A stretch of DNA of 51,875 nt from NCBI GenBank assembly GCA_902780505.1, contig CACZFN010000012.1:1-51875 (forward strand), in the 5' to 3' direction. Source of the stretch: an uncultured Ruminococcus sp. (lineage in GTDB: Bacteria > Bacillota > Clostridia > Oscillospirales > Ruminococcaceae). Positions 15,734 through 23,866 of this stretch are shown here, piece after piece. The translations under genes were made by a program, and so were the position numbers. How positions within the stretch are numbered: the stretch's first letter is position 1; each line of letters opens with the position of its first letter. Below the pieces are notes generated by a model. The model ran no database searches and had not been told where the DNA came from. It was given only the letters and a program-made list of their open reading frames with translations.

Positions 15734-15770
15734 AAGGAGGAAGCACGCAGCACGGCGTGCGGTAAAAATG
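15734..15770 (+). promoter_or_regulatory. Shine-Dalgarno site set apart from its start codon by a hairpin
   Basis: AAGGAGG at 15734-15740 lies 27 bases before the ATG at 15768, too far for normal initiation. Between them is a perfect 6-base-pair GC-rich hairpin (GCACGC 15743-15748, GCGTGC 15755-15760). Folding it reduces the effective spacing to about 9 bases. No alternative start codon lies in frame closer to the site. This sets the K1 start and may tune its translation. Confidence 0.6.
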
Positions 15771-16883
15771 AAAAATGTTTCACGGATAATCCCATGCTAT
15801 GCAGCGGATACTTCGGGGGTGTGCTCGGCGCTTTACGAGCTTTCGGGAATGACAGTCGTGCATGACGCTTCGGGCTGTAATTCGACCTATGCTACCCACG
15901 ATGAACCCCGCTGGGAGGATAAAAGGTCTGATATTTACATTTCAGCCCTTACCGAAATGGACGCTATCATGGGAAATGACGAAAAATTTATAAATGATAC
16001 AGTAAGTGCTGCAAAGGACAGAAAACCTTTGTTTATGACCGTGTGCGGCTCGCCGATGCCTATGATGACAGGCGTGGATTTTGATGCAGTGGCAGAGGAG
16101 ATAGAAAAAAGAAGCGGTATACGCACTTTTGCTATGCACACAAACGGCACACGTTCGTATATAGAAGGCGCTGACGAAGCATTTGCTGCTGTGGTAAGGG
16201 AATACGCAAGGCCTTTGGAAAAGATAAAAAACGGCGTTGATGTTCTGGGGCTTACCCCGCTTGATTTCAAGCTTGGCAGTGATGTTTCCATAAAAAAATG
16301 GCTTTGTGAAAACGGCTTTGAAACTGTTATGACACTTGCAATGGGGGATACACTCGAAAGCGTGAAAAAAGCCGCAGCTGCCGAAGTGAGCCTTGTTGTG
16401 TCGGCAGCAGGCCTTTCAGCGGCAAAGTATCTGAAAAATGAATATGATATCCCCTATATATGCGGCGTGCCGACGGGCAGGGCTTTTTCAAGAAAGCTTG
16501 CAGACGCGCTTAAAAACGGCGAAAAGATAGCTTACCCGCTTTCTCAGACACCTGATGTGCTTGTGATAGGGGAGAGCATACAGGCGCTTTCCATAGCAAG
16601 TTCGCTCACAGAAGAACTCGGTATAAGCGCAAATGCAGTCTGTACCCTGCCATGTGATGAAGAAATAAGAAACGGCGCATTTAAAGCAGATTGTGAGGAG
16701 GATATCGAAGCCTTGCTTTCAGAACTTTCCCCTGAAACGGTGATCGCAGATCCGTTTTATAAATATATCCTTCCCGAAGATACAAGGCTTGTGGCACTGC
16801 CGCATTTTGCCTTTTCCGGCAGGTGCTTTGAACGGGATCTTAAAGACATAATAAATACAGATATCGGAGAACTGATAAAATGA
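15768..16883 (+). CDS. Nitrogenase-like component 1, NifK-type, copy 1
   Basis: A 371-residue component-1 protein, much shorter than NifK (about 520) and close to CfbD in size. It carries three cysteines at P-cluster-like places: Cys19 (SGVCSALYE), Cys37 (DASGCNSTY) and Cys93 (FMTVCGSP). An R-W-E-D-K-R-S segment and [11 protein letters not shown] follow, typical of this superfamily. It is expected to pair with D1 and take electrons from H1. The gap to D1 is 55 bases and contains the hairpin-spaced ribosome binding site. The stop overlaps the start of H2 by 4 bases. Confidence 0.85.
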   Translation: MKNVSRIIPCYAADTSGVCSALYELSGMTVVHDASGCNSTYATHDEPRWEDKRSDIYISALTEMDAIMGNDEKFINDTVSAAKDRKPLFMTVCGSPMPMMTGVDFDAVAEEIEKRSGIRTFAMHTNGTRSYIEGADEAFAAVVREYARPLEKIKNGVDVLGLTPLDFKLGSDVSIKKWLCENGFETVMTLAMGDTLESVKKAAAAEVSLVVSAAGLSAAKYLKNEYDIPYICGVPTGRAFSRKLADALKNGEKIAYPLSQTPDVLVIGESIQALSIASSLTEELGISANAVCTLPCDEEIRNGAFKADCEEDIEALLSELSPETVIADPFYKYILPEDTRLVALPHFAFSGRCFERDLKDIINTDIGELIK

Positions 16884-17644
16884 TAAAAATAGCTTTATAC
16901 GGCAAGGGCGGCATAGGAAAATCCACCTGCACCGCAAACCTTTCTGCCGCACTTGCATCTCTTGGGAAGCGTGTTATACAGATAGGGTGTGATCCCAAAG
17001 CGGATTCAACAATAAACCTTCTCCATGGAGATGCCGTTATACCCGTTATGGATTATATGCGCAAATATGATGAAGAACCCGAAAGGATAGAAGATATCTC
17101 AAAAATAGGCTATGGCGGTGTTCTTTGCATCGAAACAGGCGGCCCTACGCCGGGACTTGGCTGTGCGGGCAGGGGGATAATCACTACATTTTCGCTGCTT
17201 GAGCAGCTTGAGCTTTTTAAAAAGTACAAGCCCGACGCTGTGCTCTATGATGTGCTTGGTGACGTTGTCTGCGGCGGGTTTGCCGCACCTATACGTGAGG
17301 GCTATGCCGAACAGGTGCTTATTGTCACCTCCGGTGAGAAAATGGCACTTTATGCCGCAAATAATATTTTCAGCGCAGTAAAGAATTTTGAAGACAGAAG
17401 CTATGCCAGGGTGCGCGGTGTTATAATGAACAGGAGAAATGTCGAAAATGAAGAAGCGAAGGTGCGCGCTTTTACAGAAAAGGCAGGCATTGAGATAACT
17501 GCCGACATACCGCGCTCTGCCGATATAATAAAGTACGAAGATATGGGTATGACCTGTGTCGAGGGTGATCCTGAATGTGATGCCGCAAAGCGCTTTACAG
17601 CCCTGGCACAGACACTTATTGACGAGGATGAAAAAAATGCGTGA
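16880..17644 (+). CDS. Nitrogenase-like iron protein (NifH family), copy 2
   Basis: A second 254-residue NifH-like protein, same length as copy 1 and with ligands at the same positions: P-loop 8-16 (GKGGIGKST), Cys95 (PGLGCAGRG), Cys131 (DVVCGGF). The sequences differ in the 45-85 region, which suggests an old duplication, each copy matched to its own D-K pair. It overlaps K1 by 4 bases and D2 by 8 bases. It is likely the dedicated reductase of the second triad. Confidence 0.9.
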   Translation: MIKIALYGKGGIGKSTCTANLSAALASLGKRVIQIGCDPKADSTINLLHGDAVIPVMDYMRKYDEEPERIEDISKIGYGGVLCIETGGPTPGLGCAGRGIITTFSLLEQLELFKKYKPDAVLYDVLGDVVCGGFAAPIREGYAEQVLIVTSGEKMALYAANNIFSAVKNFEDRSYARVRGVIMNRRNVENEEAKVRAFTEKAGIEITADIPRSADIIKYEDMGMTCVEGDPECDAAKRFTALAQTLIDEDEKNA

Positions 17645-18932
17645 CGCTTATTATATTACCGCCCGTGAGCTTGCCGAAAACGGCTGCGAACACCTCCCCG
17701 AAGAACTTGATTCTTCAAAGCATATGATATATTCTTCCCCGGCGACGCTTGATTTCAATTCCCCCGGGGCAAAGGGCTTTGGTGTGAAGCGTGCGGGACT
17801 TGTGATACCTGAGTCTGTCATGCTGCTTATAGCCCCGGGCTGCTGCGGCAGAAATACAGCACTGCTCAGTGACCTCGGCTATGACGAGCGCTTTTTCTAC
17901 CTTTGCCTTGATGATACTGATATAGTAACAGGTAGGTATGTAAATAAAATTCCTGAAGCCTGCAAAGAGCTTTTAGAAGAACTTGACTATACACCATCGG
18001 TGATAATGCTTTGTGTCACCTGTGTTGATGCACTGCTTGGCACTGATATGGAACGTGTCTGCCGTGCCTGCTATGAACTTACAGGGGTAAAGGCTGCCCC
18101 CGCTTATATGTATGCGCTTACCCGTGAAAAACGCCTGCCGCCTATGGGACTTGTAAGAAAGAGCATCTACTCACTTCTTGAAGCTCAGAAAAGAAGATCA
18201 AATGAATGTAATATACTCGGCTTTTTTTCAGCGCTTGACGATAAAAATGAATTGTACAGTCTTCTTTCATCAGCGGGGATAAAGAAGATTCACGAGATAG
18301 GCAGATGCAAAACATTTGAGGAGTATAAAGAGCTTTCACGGGCAAATTTCAGCATTGTGCTCAATTCCGAAGCCCGCGCCGCCGCACAGGATATGCAGGA
18401 AAGGCTCGGTATACCGTTTATTGAGCTTACAAGAATGTACAGGCTTGATAAGATACATAACCAGTACCGGCTTTTAGGGCAGGCGATAGGCGCTTCGCTT
18501 GATGACAGCGCTTATTATGAAAGCGCAAAAAAGAAAATAGATGACTTCAAAGCCCGATACGGCGCAGTTACGTTTGCAGTTGGGGAAAGCCTTAACGCAG
18601 ACAGCTTTGAACTTTCGCTTGCGCTTTGTGAGTATGGCTTCAGAGTGGCTGAAATATACGGTACTGTCGGCGAGCGCAATTTTGTGTTTGTAAAAAAGCT
18701 TGCGGAGATCTCCCCCGATACAAGGATATATTCAAACCTTTCCCCGACAATGATGAACTACACACCTGCAAAGGAAATACAGGCGGCTATAGGCGCTGAT
18801 GCGTGTTATTATCACAGCGGTATCGCAGGTGCTGCGTTTAACAGCGAAGCGCAGGTCTTCGGCTACCGCGGGGCAGAGGTCTTGTTTGACGAACTGTCAG
18901 AAGCAATAGATAAAAAGGGAGGGGTATCGTAA
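17637..18932 (+). CDS. Nitrogenase-like component 1, NifD-type, copy 2
   Basis: I chose ATG 17637 ([16 protein letters not shown]), overlapping H2 by 8 bases; the frame is open upstream but lies inside H2. The 431-residue protein belongs to the component-1 family. Candidate ligands are Cys69 and Cys70 (IAPGCCGRN) and Cys126 and Cys129 (MLCVTCVD). It therefore differs from D1 in the ligand pattern around the second site (CC rather than C-x3-C), and it lacks the GCASC tail. The C-terminal part has [15 protein letters not shown]. Probably heteromeric with K2, substrate unknown. Confidence 0.83.
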   Translation: MRDAYYITARELAENGCEHLPEELDSSKHMIYSSPATLDFNSPGAKGFGVKRAGLVIPESVMLLIAPGCCGRNTALLSDLGYDERFFYLCLDDTDIVTGRYVNKIPEACKELLEELDYTPSVIMLCVTCVDALLGTDMERVCRACYELTGVKAAPAYMYALTREKRLPPMGLVRKSIYSLLEAQKRRSNECNILGFFSALDDKNELYSLLSSAGIKKIHEIGRCKTFEEYKELSRANFSIVLNSEARAAAQDMQERLGIPFIELTRMYRLDKIHNQYRLLGQAIGASLDDSAYYESAKKKIDDFKARYGAVTFAVGESLNADSFELSLALCEYGFRVAEIYGTVGERNFVFVKKLAEISPDTRIYSNLSPTMMNYTPAKEIQAAIGADACYYHSGIAGAAFNSEAQVFGYRGAEVLFDELSEAIDKKGGVS

Positions 18933-20002
18933 TGAAAAAGCTGTTAAAGTATATATCTCCCCTTGCCCCCGATGATTCGGGCGCCTGTTCGGTGCTTTAC
19001 GAAATGGGCGGCATAACCGTTATATGTGATGCGGGCGGATGTGCGGGAAATGTATGCGGTTTTGACGAACCGAGATGGTTTGAAAAACGCTCGGCACTGT
19101 TTTCGGCAGGGCTCAGGGATATGGACGCTATACTCGGCCGTGACGACCTTCTTGTAAAGAAGCTTGCTAAGATAACACAGCAGATAGACGCCCCGTTTAC
19201 CGCAATAGTCGGAACACCTGTTCCTGCGGTAATAGCGACTGACCTAAAAGCTATAGAGCGTATGGCAATGAAGAAAACCGCACTCCCTTGTATCGCACTT
19301 GGAACAGACGGCACAGGGCTTTACGATCACGGCGAGGAAATGGCGTACTACAGGCTTTTCGAGATGTTTGCCACAGAGAAGCTTGATGTTAAAAAGGGCA
19401 AGCTCGGCGTGATAGGTGCCACACCGCTTAATACGGGTGAAACTGACAGCGTGAGGATAAAGGAAACGCTTGACAAAAGCGGTTTTGAGAAAATAGTCTG
19501 CTTTGGTATGGATTCTTCACTTGAAGAAGTAATAAAGGCAAGTGAGTGTGAGCGCCTGCTTGTTATAGCTCCCTCAGGGATAAAGGCGGCAAAGCTTATG
19601 AACGAACGTTTCGGCACGCCTTTTGATGCAGGCTACCCCGATGATTCCCGCGGCGTGCTTCTGCCGGGCGATGATGCGGTAAAATGCACCTGCGGCCTTA
19701 AAGGAAGCCGTGTGCTTATAATACATCAGCAGTTCTATGCAAATGCCCTGCGTGAAAAGTATGAAAGACTTGCAGGGTGTGATGTGACGGTGGGAAGCTT
19801 CTTTATGATGGATAAAGACTATATGCGTGAGGGCGATATCCGTTTCAGGGATGAAGATGACCTTGCAAAAGCTGCGGCTTCGGGCAAATATGATATCATT
19901 TGTGCGGATAAGCGTTTTTCACGTGTGCTCAAAGGCTTTGATATAAAGCATTTCCCGCTTCAGCATTTTGCAGTAAGCGGAACGCTCAACCGTGACATAT
20001 AA
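18932..20002 (+). CDS. Nitrogenase-like component 1, NifK-type, copy 2
   Basis: A 356-residue partner of D2, starting in a TAATG overlap with it. Cys19 (SGACSVLYE) and Cys37 (DAGGCAGNVC) align without gaps with K1. The third position, Cys93 in K1, is Val93 here (FTAIVGTP). A further Cys42 follows the second site. The second pair therefore probably binds a differently ligated cluster, or K2 has become structural. FDEPRW-x3-RS and DMDAILG are shared with K1. hypF starts 14 bases after the stop. Confidence 0.83.
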   Translation: MKKLLKYISPLAPDDSGACSVLYEMGGITVICDAGGCAGNVCGFDEPRWFEKRSALFSAGLRDMDAILGRDDLLVKKLAKITQQIDAPFTAIVGTPVPAVIATDLKAIERMAMKKTALPCIALGTDGTGLYDHGEEMAYYRLFEMFATEKLDVKKGKLGVIGATPLNTGETDSVRIKETLDKSGFEKIVCFGMDSSLEEVIKASECERLLVIAPSGIKAAKLMNERFGTPFDAGYPDDSRGVLLPGDDAVKCTCGLKGSRVLIIHQQFYANALREKYERLAGCDVTVGSFFMMDKDYMREGDIRFRDEDDLAKAAASGKYDIICADKRFSRVLKGFDIKHFPLQHFAVSGTLNRDI

Positions 20003-20015
20003 AAAGGTAATAAAA

Positions 20016-22325
20016 ATGCAGACAGTAAACATTCATGTATACGGGATAGTTCAGGGCGTTGGGTTTCGCCCGTTTACCTCGGTACTTGCAAAGCGTTTCG
20101 GGATAAGGGGGAGCGTTTGCAATAAAGGCTCCTATGTAGAGATAATCGCACAGGGTGAAAAAACGGCTGTAAGGGATTTTGCAGACAGTATAAAAAACCG
20201 CCCGCCCGAACGTGCTGTGATACTTGGACTTGATATGACAGAACTTGCAGGCTTTGAAAAAGTGTTTGATGGGTTTTCTATCATTGAAAGTGAAAAAGAA
20301 TACGGGCGTATCTTTGTATCCCCCGATATAGCCACCTGTGATAAATGCAGGGACGAGCTTTTTGACAAAAACAACAGGCGGTATCTTCACCCGTTTATAA
20401 ACTGCACACAGTGCGGGCCGAGGCTTACGATACTTGATTCAATGCCTTATGACAGAGGGCGCACGAGCATGAAGAAATTCCCCATGTGCAAAAGCTGTGA
20501 GGAGGAATACTTTTCCCCGAAAACACGCCGCTATGATGCACAGCCCGTGTGCTGCAACGACTGCGGCCCGAAGGTCTACATCATAGGTGAGGATACAAAC
20601 GGGCTTGATGCGATAAGCAAGGTAAGAAAAGTCATAATGCAGGGCGGTATAGCTGCTGTTAAGGGCATAGGCGGGTTTCACCTTTGCTGTGATGCTAAGA
20701 ATGAAAAAGCAGTTATGCGGCTGCGTGAACTGAAACACAGGCCAATGAAGCCGTTTGCTCTGATGATGAAAGACCTTGAAACGGTAAAGCGCGAATGTAT
20801 AATAAAGGACGGGCAGGAGGAGTACCTCACAGGCTGGCAGAAACCGATAATGCTGCTTGAAAAGCGGGAAAATATGTCGGTTTGTGATATGATAGCTCCT
20901 GATAATCTTACCGTCGGGGTGATGCTGCCGTATGCACCGCTGCATATGCTGATTTTTGAACTTCCCGACGGTGGGGCTATGACAGATACCCTTGTTATGA
21001 CAAGCGGCAATGCACGCGGTGCACCAATCTGCCGCAATGACGAGGATGCAGTCAGGGAAATAGGCTGCTTTTGTGACATCATTCTTTCACATGACAGGGA
21101 TATTGTGATAAGAGCCGATGATTCGGTCTGCGACTGGGTTTACGGCAGGCCGTATATGATAAGACGTTCACGCGGGTTTGCGCCGCTTCCCGTGATGACG
21201 TCGGGTGCGGTGAAAAGTGTTGTTGGTATCGGCGGCGAGCTTAAAAACAGCTTTTGTATCTCAAAAGACGGTATGCTGTACCTTTCGCCGTATATAGGCG
21301 ATATGGCTGATATCAGAACGCTTAAAGCACTTGATGAATCGCTTGAACGCATGACAGATATGCTTGAAGCTGCCCCGCAGGCGGTGGTAAGTGATATGCA
21401 CCCGCTTTACAATACTGTGTCCTATGCGCAGGAGTACAGTAAAAAACATGATATCCCGCTTGTAAGTATACAGCACCATTATGCTCATATACTATCCTGC
21501 ATGGCGGAAAATGACAGGTCTGACAGGGTGATAGGTCTGTCACTTGACGGCACAGGCTACGGCGAGGATAAGACTATCTGGGGCGGTGAGATACTCCTTT
21601 GTGACTTCAGCGGGTTTACAAGGGCAGGCAGCATTAGACAGTTTGTTCAGACAGGCGGTGACCTTTCCGCAAAGGAGGGCTGGCGTATTGCCGCTTCACT
21701 TATGCGTGACAGTTTTGGTGAGGGCGGCAGGGATATCTGCACAAAGCTTGGCATATGCAATTCAGGCGAATATGACCTGCTTGACAAGATGGCACAAAAG
21801 GGGCTCAACAGTATAGCAAGCACAAGTGCCGGGAGGCTGTTTGATGCGGTTTCTGCGATACTTGGGATAAGGCGGGCATCGACATTTGAGGGTGAAGCAT
21901 CTTCATCGCTTATGTACCACGCGGAGCTTTACAGCAAAACACCGGGCGCGTATGCTTTTGAAAGCGGCTATGACGGCGCACTTATAAGCGGAAATGACAG
22001 CTTTATCACCCTTGAAACAACAGCGCTTGCGGCATATATTGCAAGTGAGCGTATAAAGCTTGGCGGGCAGGATACAGACAGGCTCAGCTATGAATTCCAT
22101 TTTGTTCTCAGCCGTATGCTTGTAAAGGCGTGTGAGATGATAAGGGAGAGGACCTCGCTTGGCACTGCAGCGTTAAGCGGCGGGGTGTTTCAGAACAGAC
22201 TGCTTGTCAAGCTTACAAACGAGGGGCTTAAAGAAAAGGGCTTTGAGGTGCTTCTTCACAGTCTTGTGCCGCCAAATGACGGCGGTATAGCACTCGGACA
22301 GGCAGTGTTCGGTGCAAAAAATTAG
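20016..22325 (+). CDS. hypF: Carbamoyltransferase HypF
   Basis: The start at ATG 20016 (MQTVNIHVYGIVQGVGFRPF) follows AAAAAGG. The 769-residue protein shows all HypF parts: N-terminal acylphosphatase domain (1-90), two zinc fingers (CDKCRDEL, CTQCGPRL, CKSCEEEY, CNDCGPK), a YrdC-like domain (about 195-380) and a Kae1-like C-terminal domain (with QHHYAHI and SLDGTGYGED). HypF uses carbamoyl phosphate and ATP to carbamoylate the C-terminal Cys of HypE, the source of the cyanide ligands of [NiFe]-hydrogenases. It follows K2 at 13 bases. No hydrogenase structural gene of that type is present. Confidence 0.95.
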   Translation: MQTVNIHVYGIVQGVGFRPFTSVLAKRFGIRGSVCNKGSYVEIIAQGEKTAVRDFADSIKNRPPERAVILGLDMTELAGFEKVFDGFSIIESEKEYGRIFVSPDIATCDKCRDELFDKNNRRYLHPFINCTQCGPRLTILDSMPYDRGRTSMKKFPMCKSCEEEYFSPKTRRYDAQPVCCNDCGPKVYIIGEDTNGLDAISKVRKVIMQGGIAAVKGIGGFHLCCDAKNEKAVMRLRELKHRPMKPFALMMKDLETVKRECIIKDGQEEYLTGWQKPIMLLEKRENMSVCDMIAPDNLTVGVMLPYAPLHMLIFELPDGGAMTDTLVMTSGNARGAPICRNDEDAVREIGCFCDIILSHDRDIVIRADDSVCDWVYGRPYMIRRSRGFAPLPVMTSGAVKSVVGIGGELKNSFCISKDGMLYLSPYIGDMADIRTLKALDESLERMTDMLEAAPQAVVSDMHPLYNTVSYAQEYSKKHDIPLVSIQHHYAHILSCMAENDRSDRVIGLSLDGTGYGEDKTIWGGEILLCDFSGFTRAGSIRQFVQTGGDLSAKEGWRIAASLMRDSFGEGGRDICTKLGICNSGEYDLLDKMAQKGLNSIASTSAGRLFDAVSAILGIRRASTFEGEASSSLMYHAELYSKTPGAYAFESGYDGALISGNDSFITLETTALAAYIASERIKLGGQDTDRLSYEFHFVLSRMLVKACEMIRERTSLGTAALSGGVFQNRLLVKLTNEGLKEKGFEVLLHSLVPPNDGGIALGQAVFGAKN

Positions 22326-22339
22326 CTGTATTTTTACAT

Positions 22340-22478
22340 TTGTGTTCCTAAGATGAACTTATGCAATAACAATGCAGGGTGTTCAGTGCACAATGCATTG
22401 CAAAGCATCTTGGCAGTGACACAAGAGTAATAAAAAACGAGGGTAAGACCTCTTTGATATGACATTAAAGGTCAAAGA
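22340..22478 (+). promoter_or_regulatory. Structured leader upstream of hypC (candidate cis-regulatory RNA)
   Basis: The 167-base gap after hypF folds into a long bulged hairpin: TTGTGT 22340-22345 with ACACAA 22419-22424, AAGATG with CATCTT, TGCAAT with ATTGCA. A short dyad (GAGG..CCTC, about 22440-22452) follows. A third hairpin (TCTTTGA 22451-22457 with TCAAAGA 22472-22478) ends just before the hypC ribosome binding site. The last two overlap slightly and may be alternatives. It matches no riboswitch class I know. There is no clear terminator or promoter, so the hyp genes may still be cotranscribed with hypF. Confidence 0.45.
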
Positions 22479-22492
22479 AAGGAAAGATAAGT

Positions 22493-22702
22493 ATGTGTGT
22501 TGGTTTATCGGCTAAGGTAGTAAGTGTAAAGGATCAGACGGCCTTGATAGAAGCAGGCGGCGCTCAGAGAGCGATAAGTGCAGGTGTGCTCGATGACCTT
22601 GAACCCGGGGATTATGTAATGGTACACGCAGGTGTTGCTATTGCAAAGATAACCGAAACAGACGACGAGGAAGCCGCAGACGTAATGGGAGAATTATTAT
22701 GA
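22493..22702 (+). CDS. hypC: Hydrogenase maturation chaperone HypC
   Basis: A 69-residue HypC/HupF-family protein. It starts with Met-Cys (MCVGLSAKVVSV); this Cys becomes N-terminal and helps hold the Fe(CN)2CO unit with HypD. The OB-like body ends in LEPGDYVMVHAGVAIAKI. Length is normal. GGAAAG precedes the ATG, and the stop overlaps hypD by 4 bases, matching their function as a complex. Confidence 0.93.
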   Translation: MCVGLSAKVVSVKDQTALIEAGGAQRAISAGVLDDLEPGDYVMVHAGVAIAKITETDDEEAADVMGELL

Positions 22703-23748
22703 ATGAACAGATGATAAAAGCCCGTGACATAATTACCGGCTACAAAGGCAGACCTTTGCGTATTATGGAAGTATGCGGCACGCATACGCACGAGATATTC
22801 AGGCTTGGCATAAGAAAGCTTGTACCTGAAAATGTTGAGATAATATCAGGCCCCGGGTGCCCCGTATGCGTAACTGCGGTGGGGTTTATCGACGAGGCGG
22901 TATGGCTTGCACTTGAAAAGGGGTGCACTGTCTGTACCTTCGGTGACCTGATAAAAGTTCCCGGGACGGAGATGTCGCTTGCGGGGGCAAGGGCAAAGGG
23001 GGCTAAGGTAAGACCTGTATACTCACCGCTTGATGCGGTAGAGCTTGCAAGGCAGAACCCCGGCGAGCAGGTGGTGTTTCTTGCAGTAGGCTTTGAAACG
23101 ACGACACCTTCAGCCTGCCTTGCGGCAAAGCAGGCAAGGGACGAGGGACTGAAAAACTTTTCACTTCTGACAGCGAACAAGACAATGCCAAATGCATACA
23201 ATGCGCTTGTAGGCAGTGCTGATGCATTTATATACCCCGGGCACGTAAACGCAATAACGGGAAATTCCGCCTGCATAAAGCTTTGCGAAGAAAAGGGCGT
23301 TTCGGGCGTTGTCGCCGGGTTTACGGCAAGCGAGCTTGTTACGGCTTTAGCGGTATGCATAAGGCTTCTTGAAAAGGGAGAGCCGTTTTTCCGCAACTGT
23401 TACCCGCGTGTGGTAAAGGACGAGGGCAATAAGGCGGCGATAAAGCTTATGAATGAAGTAATGCAGCCCTGTGACAGTGAATGGAGGGGCTTAGGGCTTA
23501 TACCAATGTCGGGCATGGAACTCAGAAGTGAGTATGCCGGGTTTGATTCAAGAAAGAAATATAATATGCCTAAGATAACAGGCAGGCCGAACCCTGCCTG
23601 CCGCTGCGGCGACGTTTTGCAGGGCAAGTGCAAGCCGAGTGACTGCAAGGTGTTCGGCAAGGTATGCACACCGCTTCACCCTGTGGGGGCTTGTATGGTA
23701 TCGGACGAGGGCGCGTGTTCGGCTTATTATCAGTATGCCGGTCAGTAG
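22699..23748 (+). CDS. hypD: Hydrogenase maturation protein HypD
   Basis: A 349-residue full-length HypD. Conserved motifs are present in order: CGTHTHEIF, GPGCPVCVT, VGFETTTP, and the C-terminal [4Fe-4S] region CRCGDVLQGKCKPSDC with CTPLHPVGACMVS. With HypC it carries iron while HypE delivers cyanide, building Fe(CN)2CO. All cysteines expected for function are kept, so the enzyme should be active although no [NiFe] hydrogenase is nearby. Confidence 0.95.
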   Translation: MNEQMIKARDIITGYKGRPLRIMEVCGTHTHEIFRLGIRKLVPENVEIISGPGCPVCVTAVGFIDEAVWLALEKGCTVCTFGDLIKVPGTEMSLAGARAKGAKVRPVYSPLDAVELARQNPGEQVVFLAVGFETTTPSACLAAKQARDEGLKNFSLLTANKTMPNAYNALVGSADAFIYPGHVNAITGNSACIKLCEEKGVSGVVAGFTASELVTALAVCIRLLEKGEPFFRNCYPRVVKDEGNKAAIKLMNEVMQPCDSEWRGLGLIPMSGMELRSEYAGFDSRKKYNMPKITGRPNPACRCGDVLQGKCKPSDCKVFGKVCTPLHPVGACMVSDEGACSAYYQYAGQ

Positions 23749-23866
23749 TTTTTTCTTGCTTTAAAGGTAACACGCAAAAGGAAAAATGTCCATTGGCAGA
23801 TTGAATGAATATTGCTTGTGCTGATATGCAACTAAGATAACAGATATATAAACGGAGGAAATAACA

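Noticed and set aside
13635-20002. A functional nitrogen-fixation (nif) cluster
   Set aside because: No nifB, nifE/N or ligands of the FeMo-cofactor are visible, the component-1 proteins are too short, and the neighbours are hydrogenase-maturation genes. Family membership alone does not imply nitrogen fixation.
22340-22424. Second MITE-like element
   Set aside because: Pairing is interrupted by unequal bulges and there are no clear terminal repeats or target duplication; an RNA leader is the better reading.
22740-23396. Long leftward frame inside hypD, and other long antisense frames in 11-34 kb
   Set aside because: They lie opposite genes with complete family motifs, lack ribosome binding sites and have Ser/Ala/Pro-rich shadow composition due to third-position codon bias.
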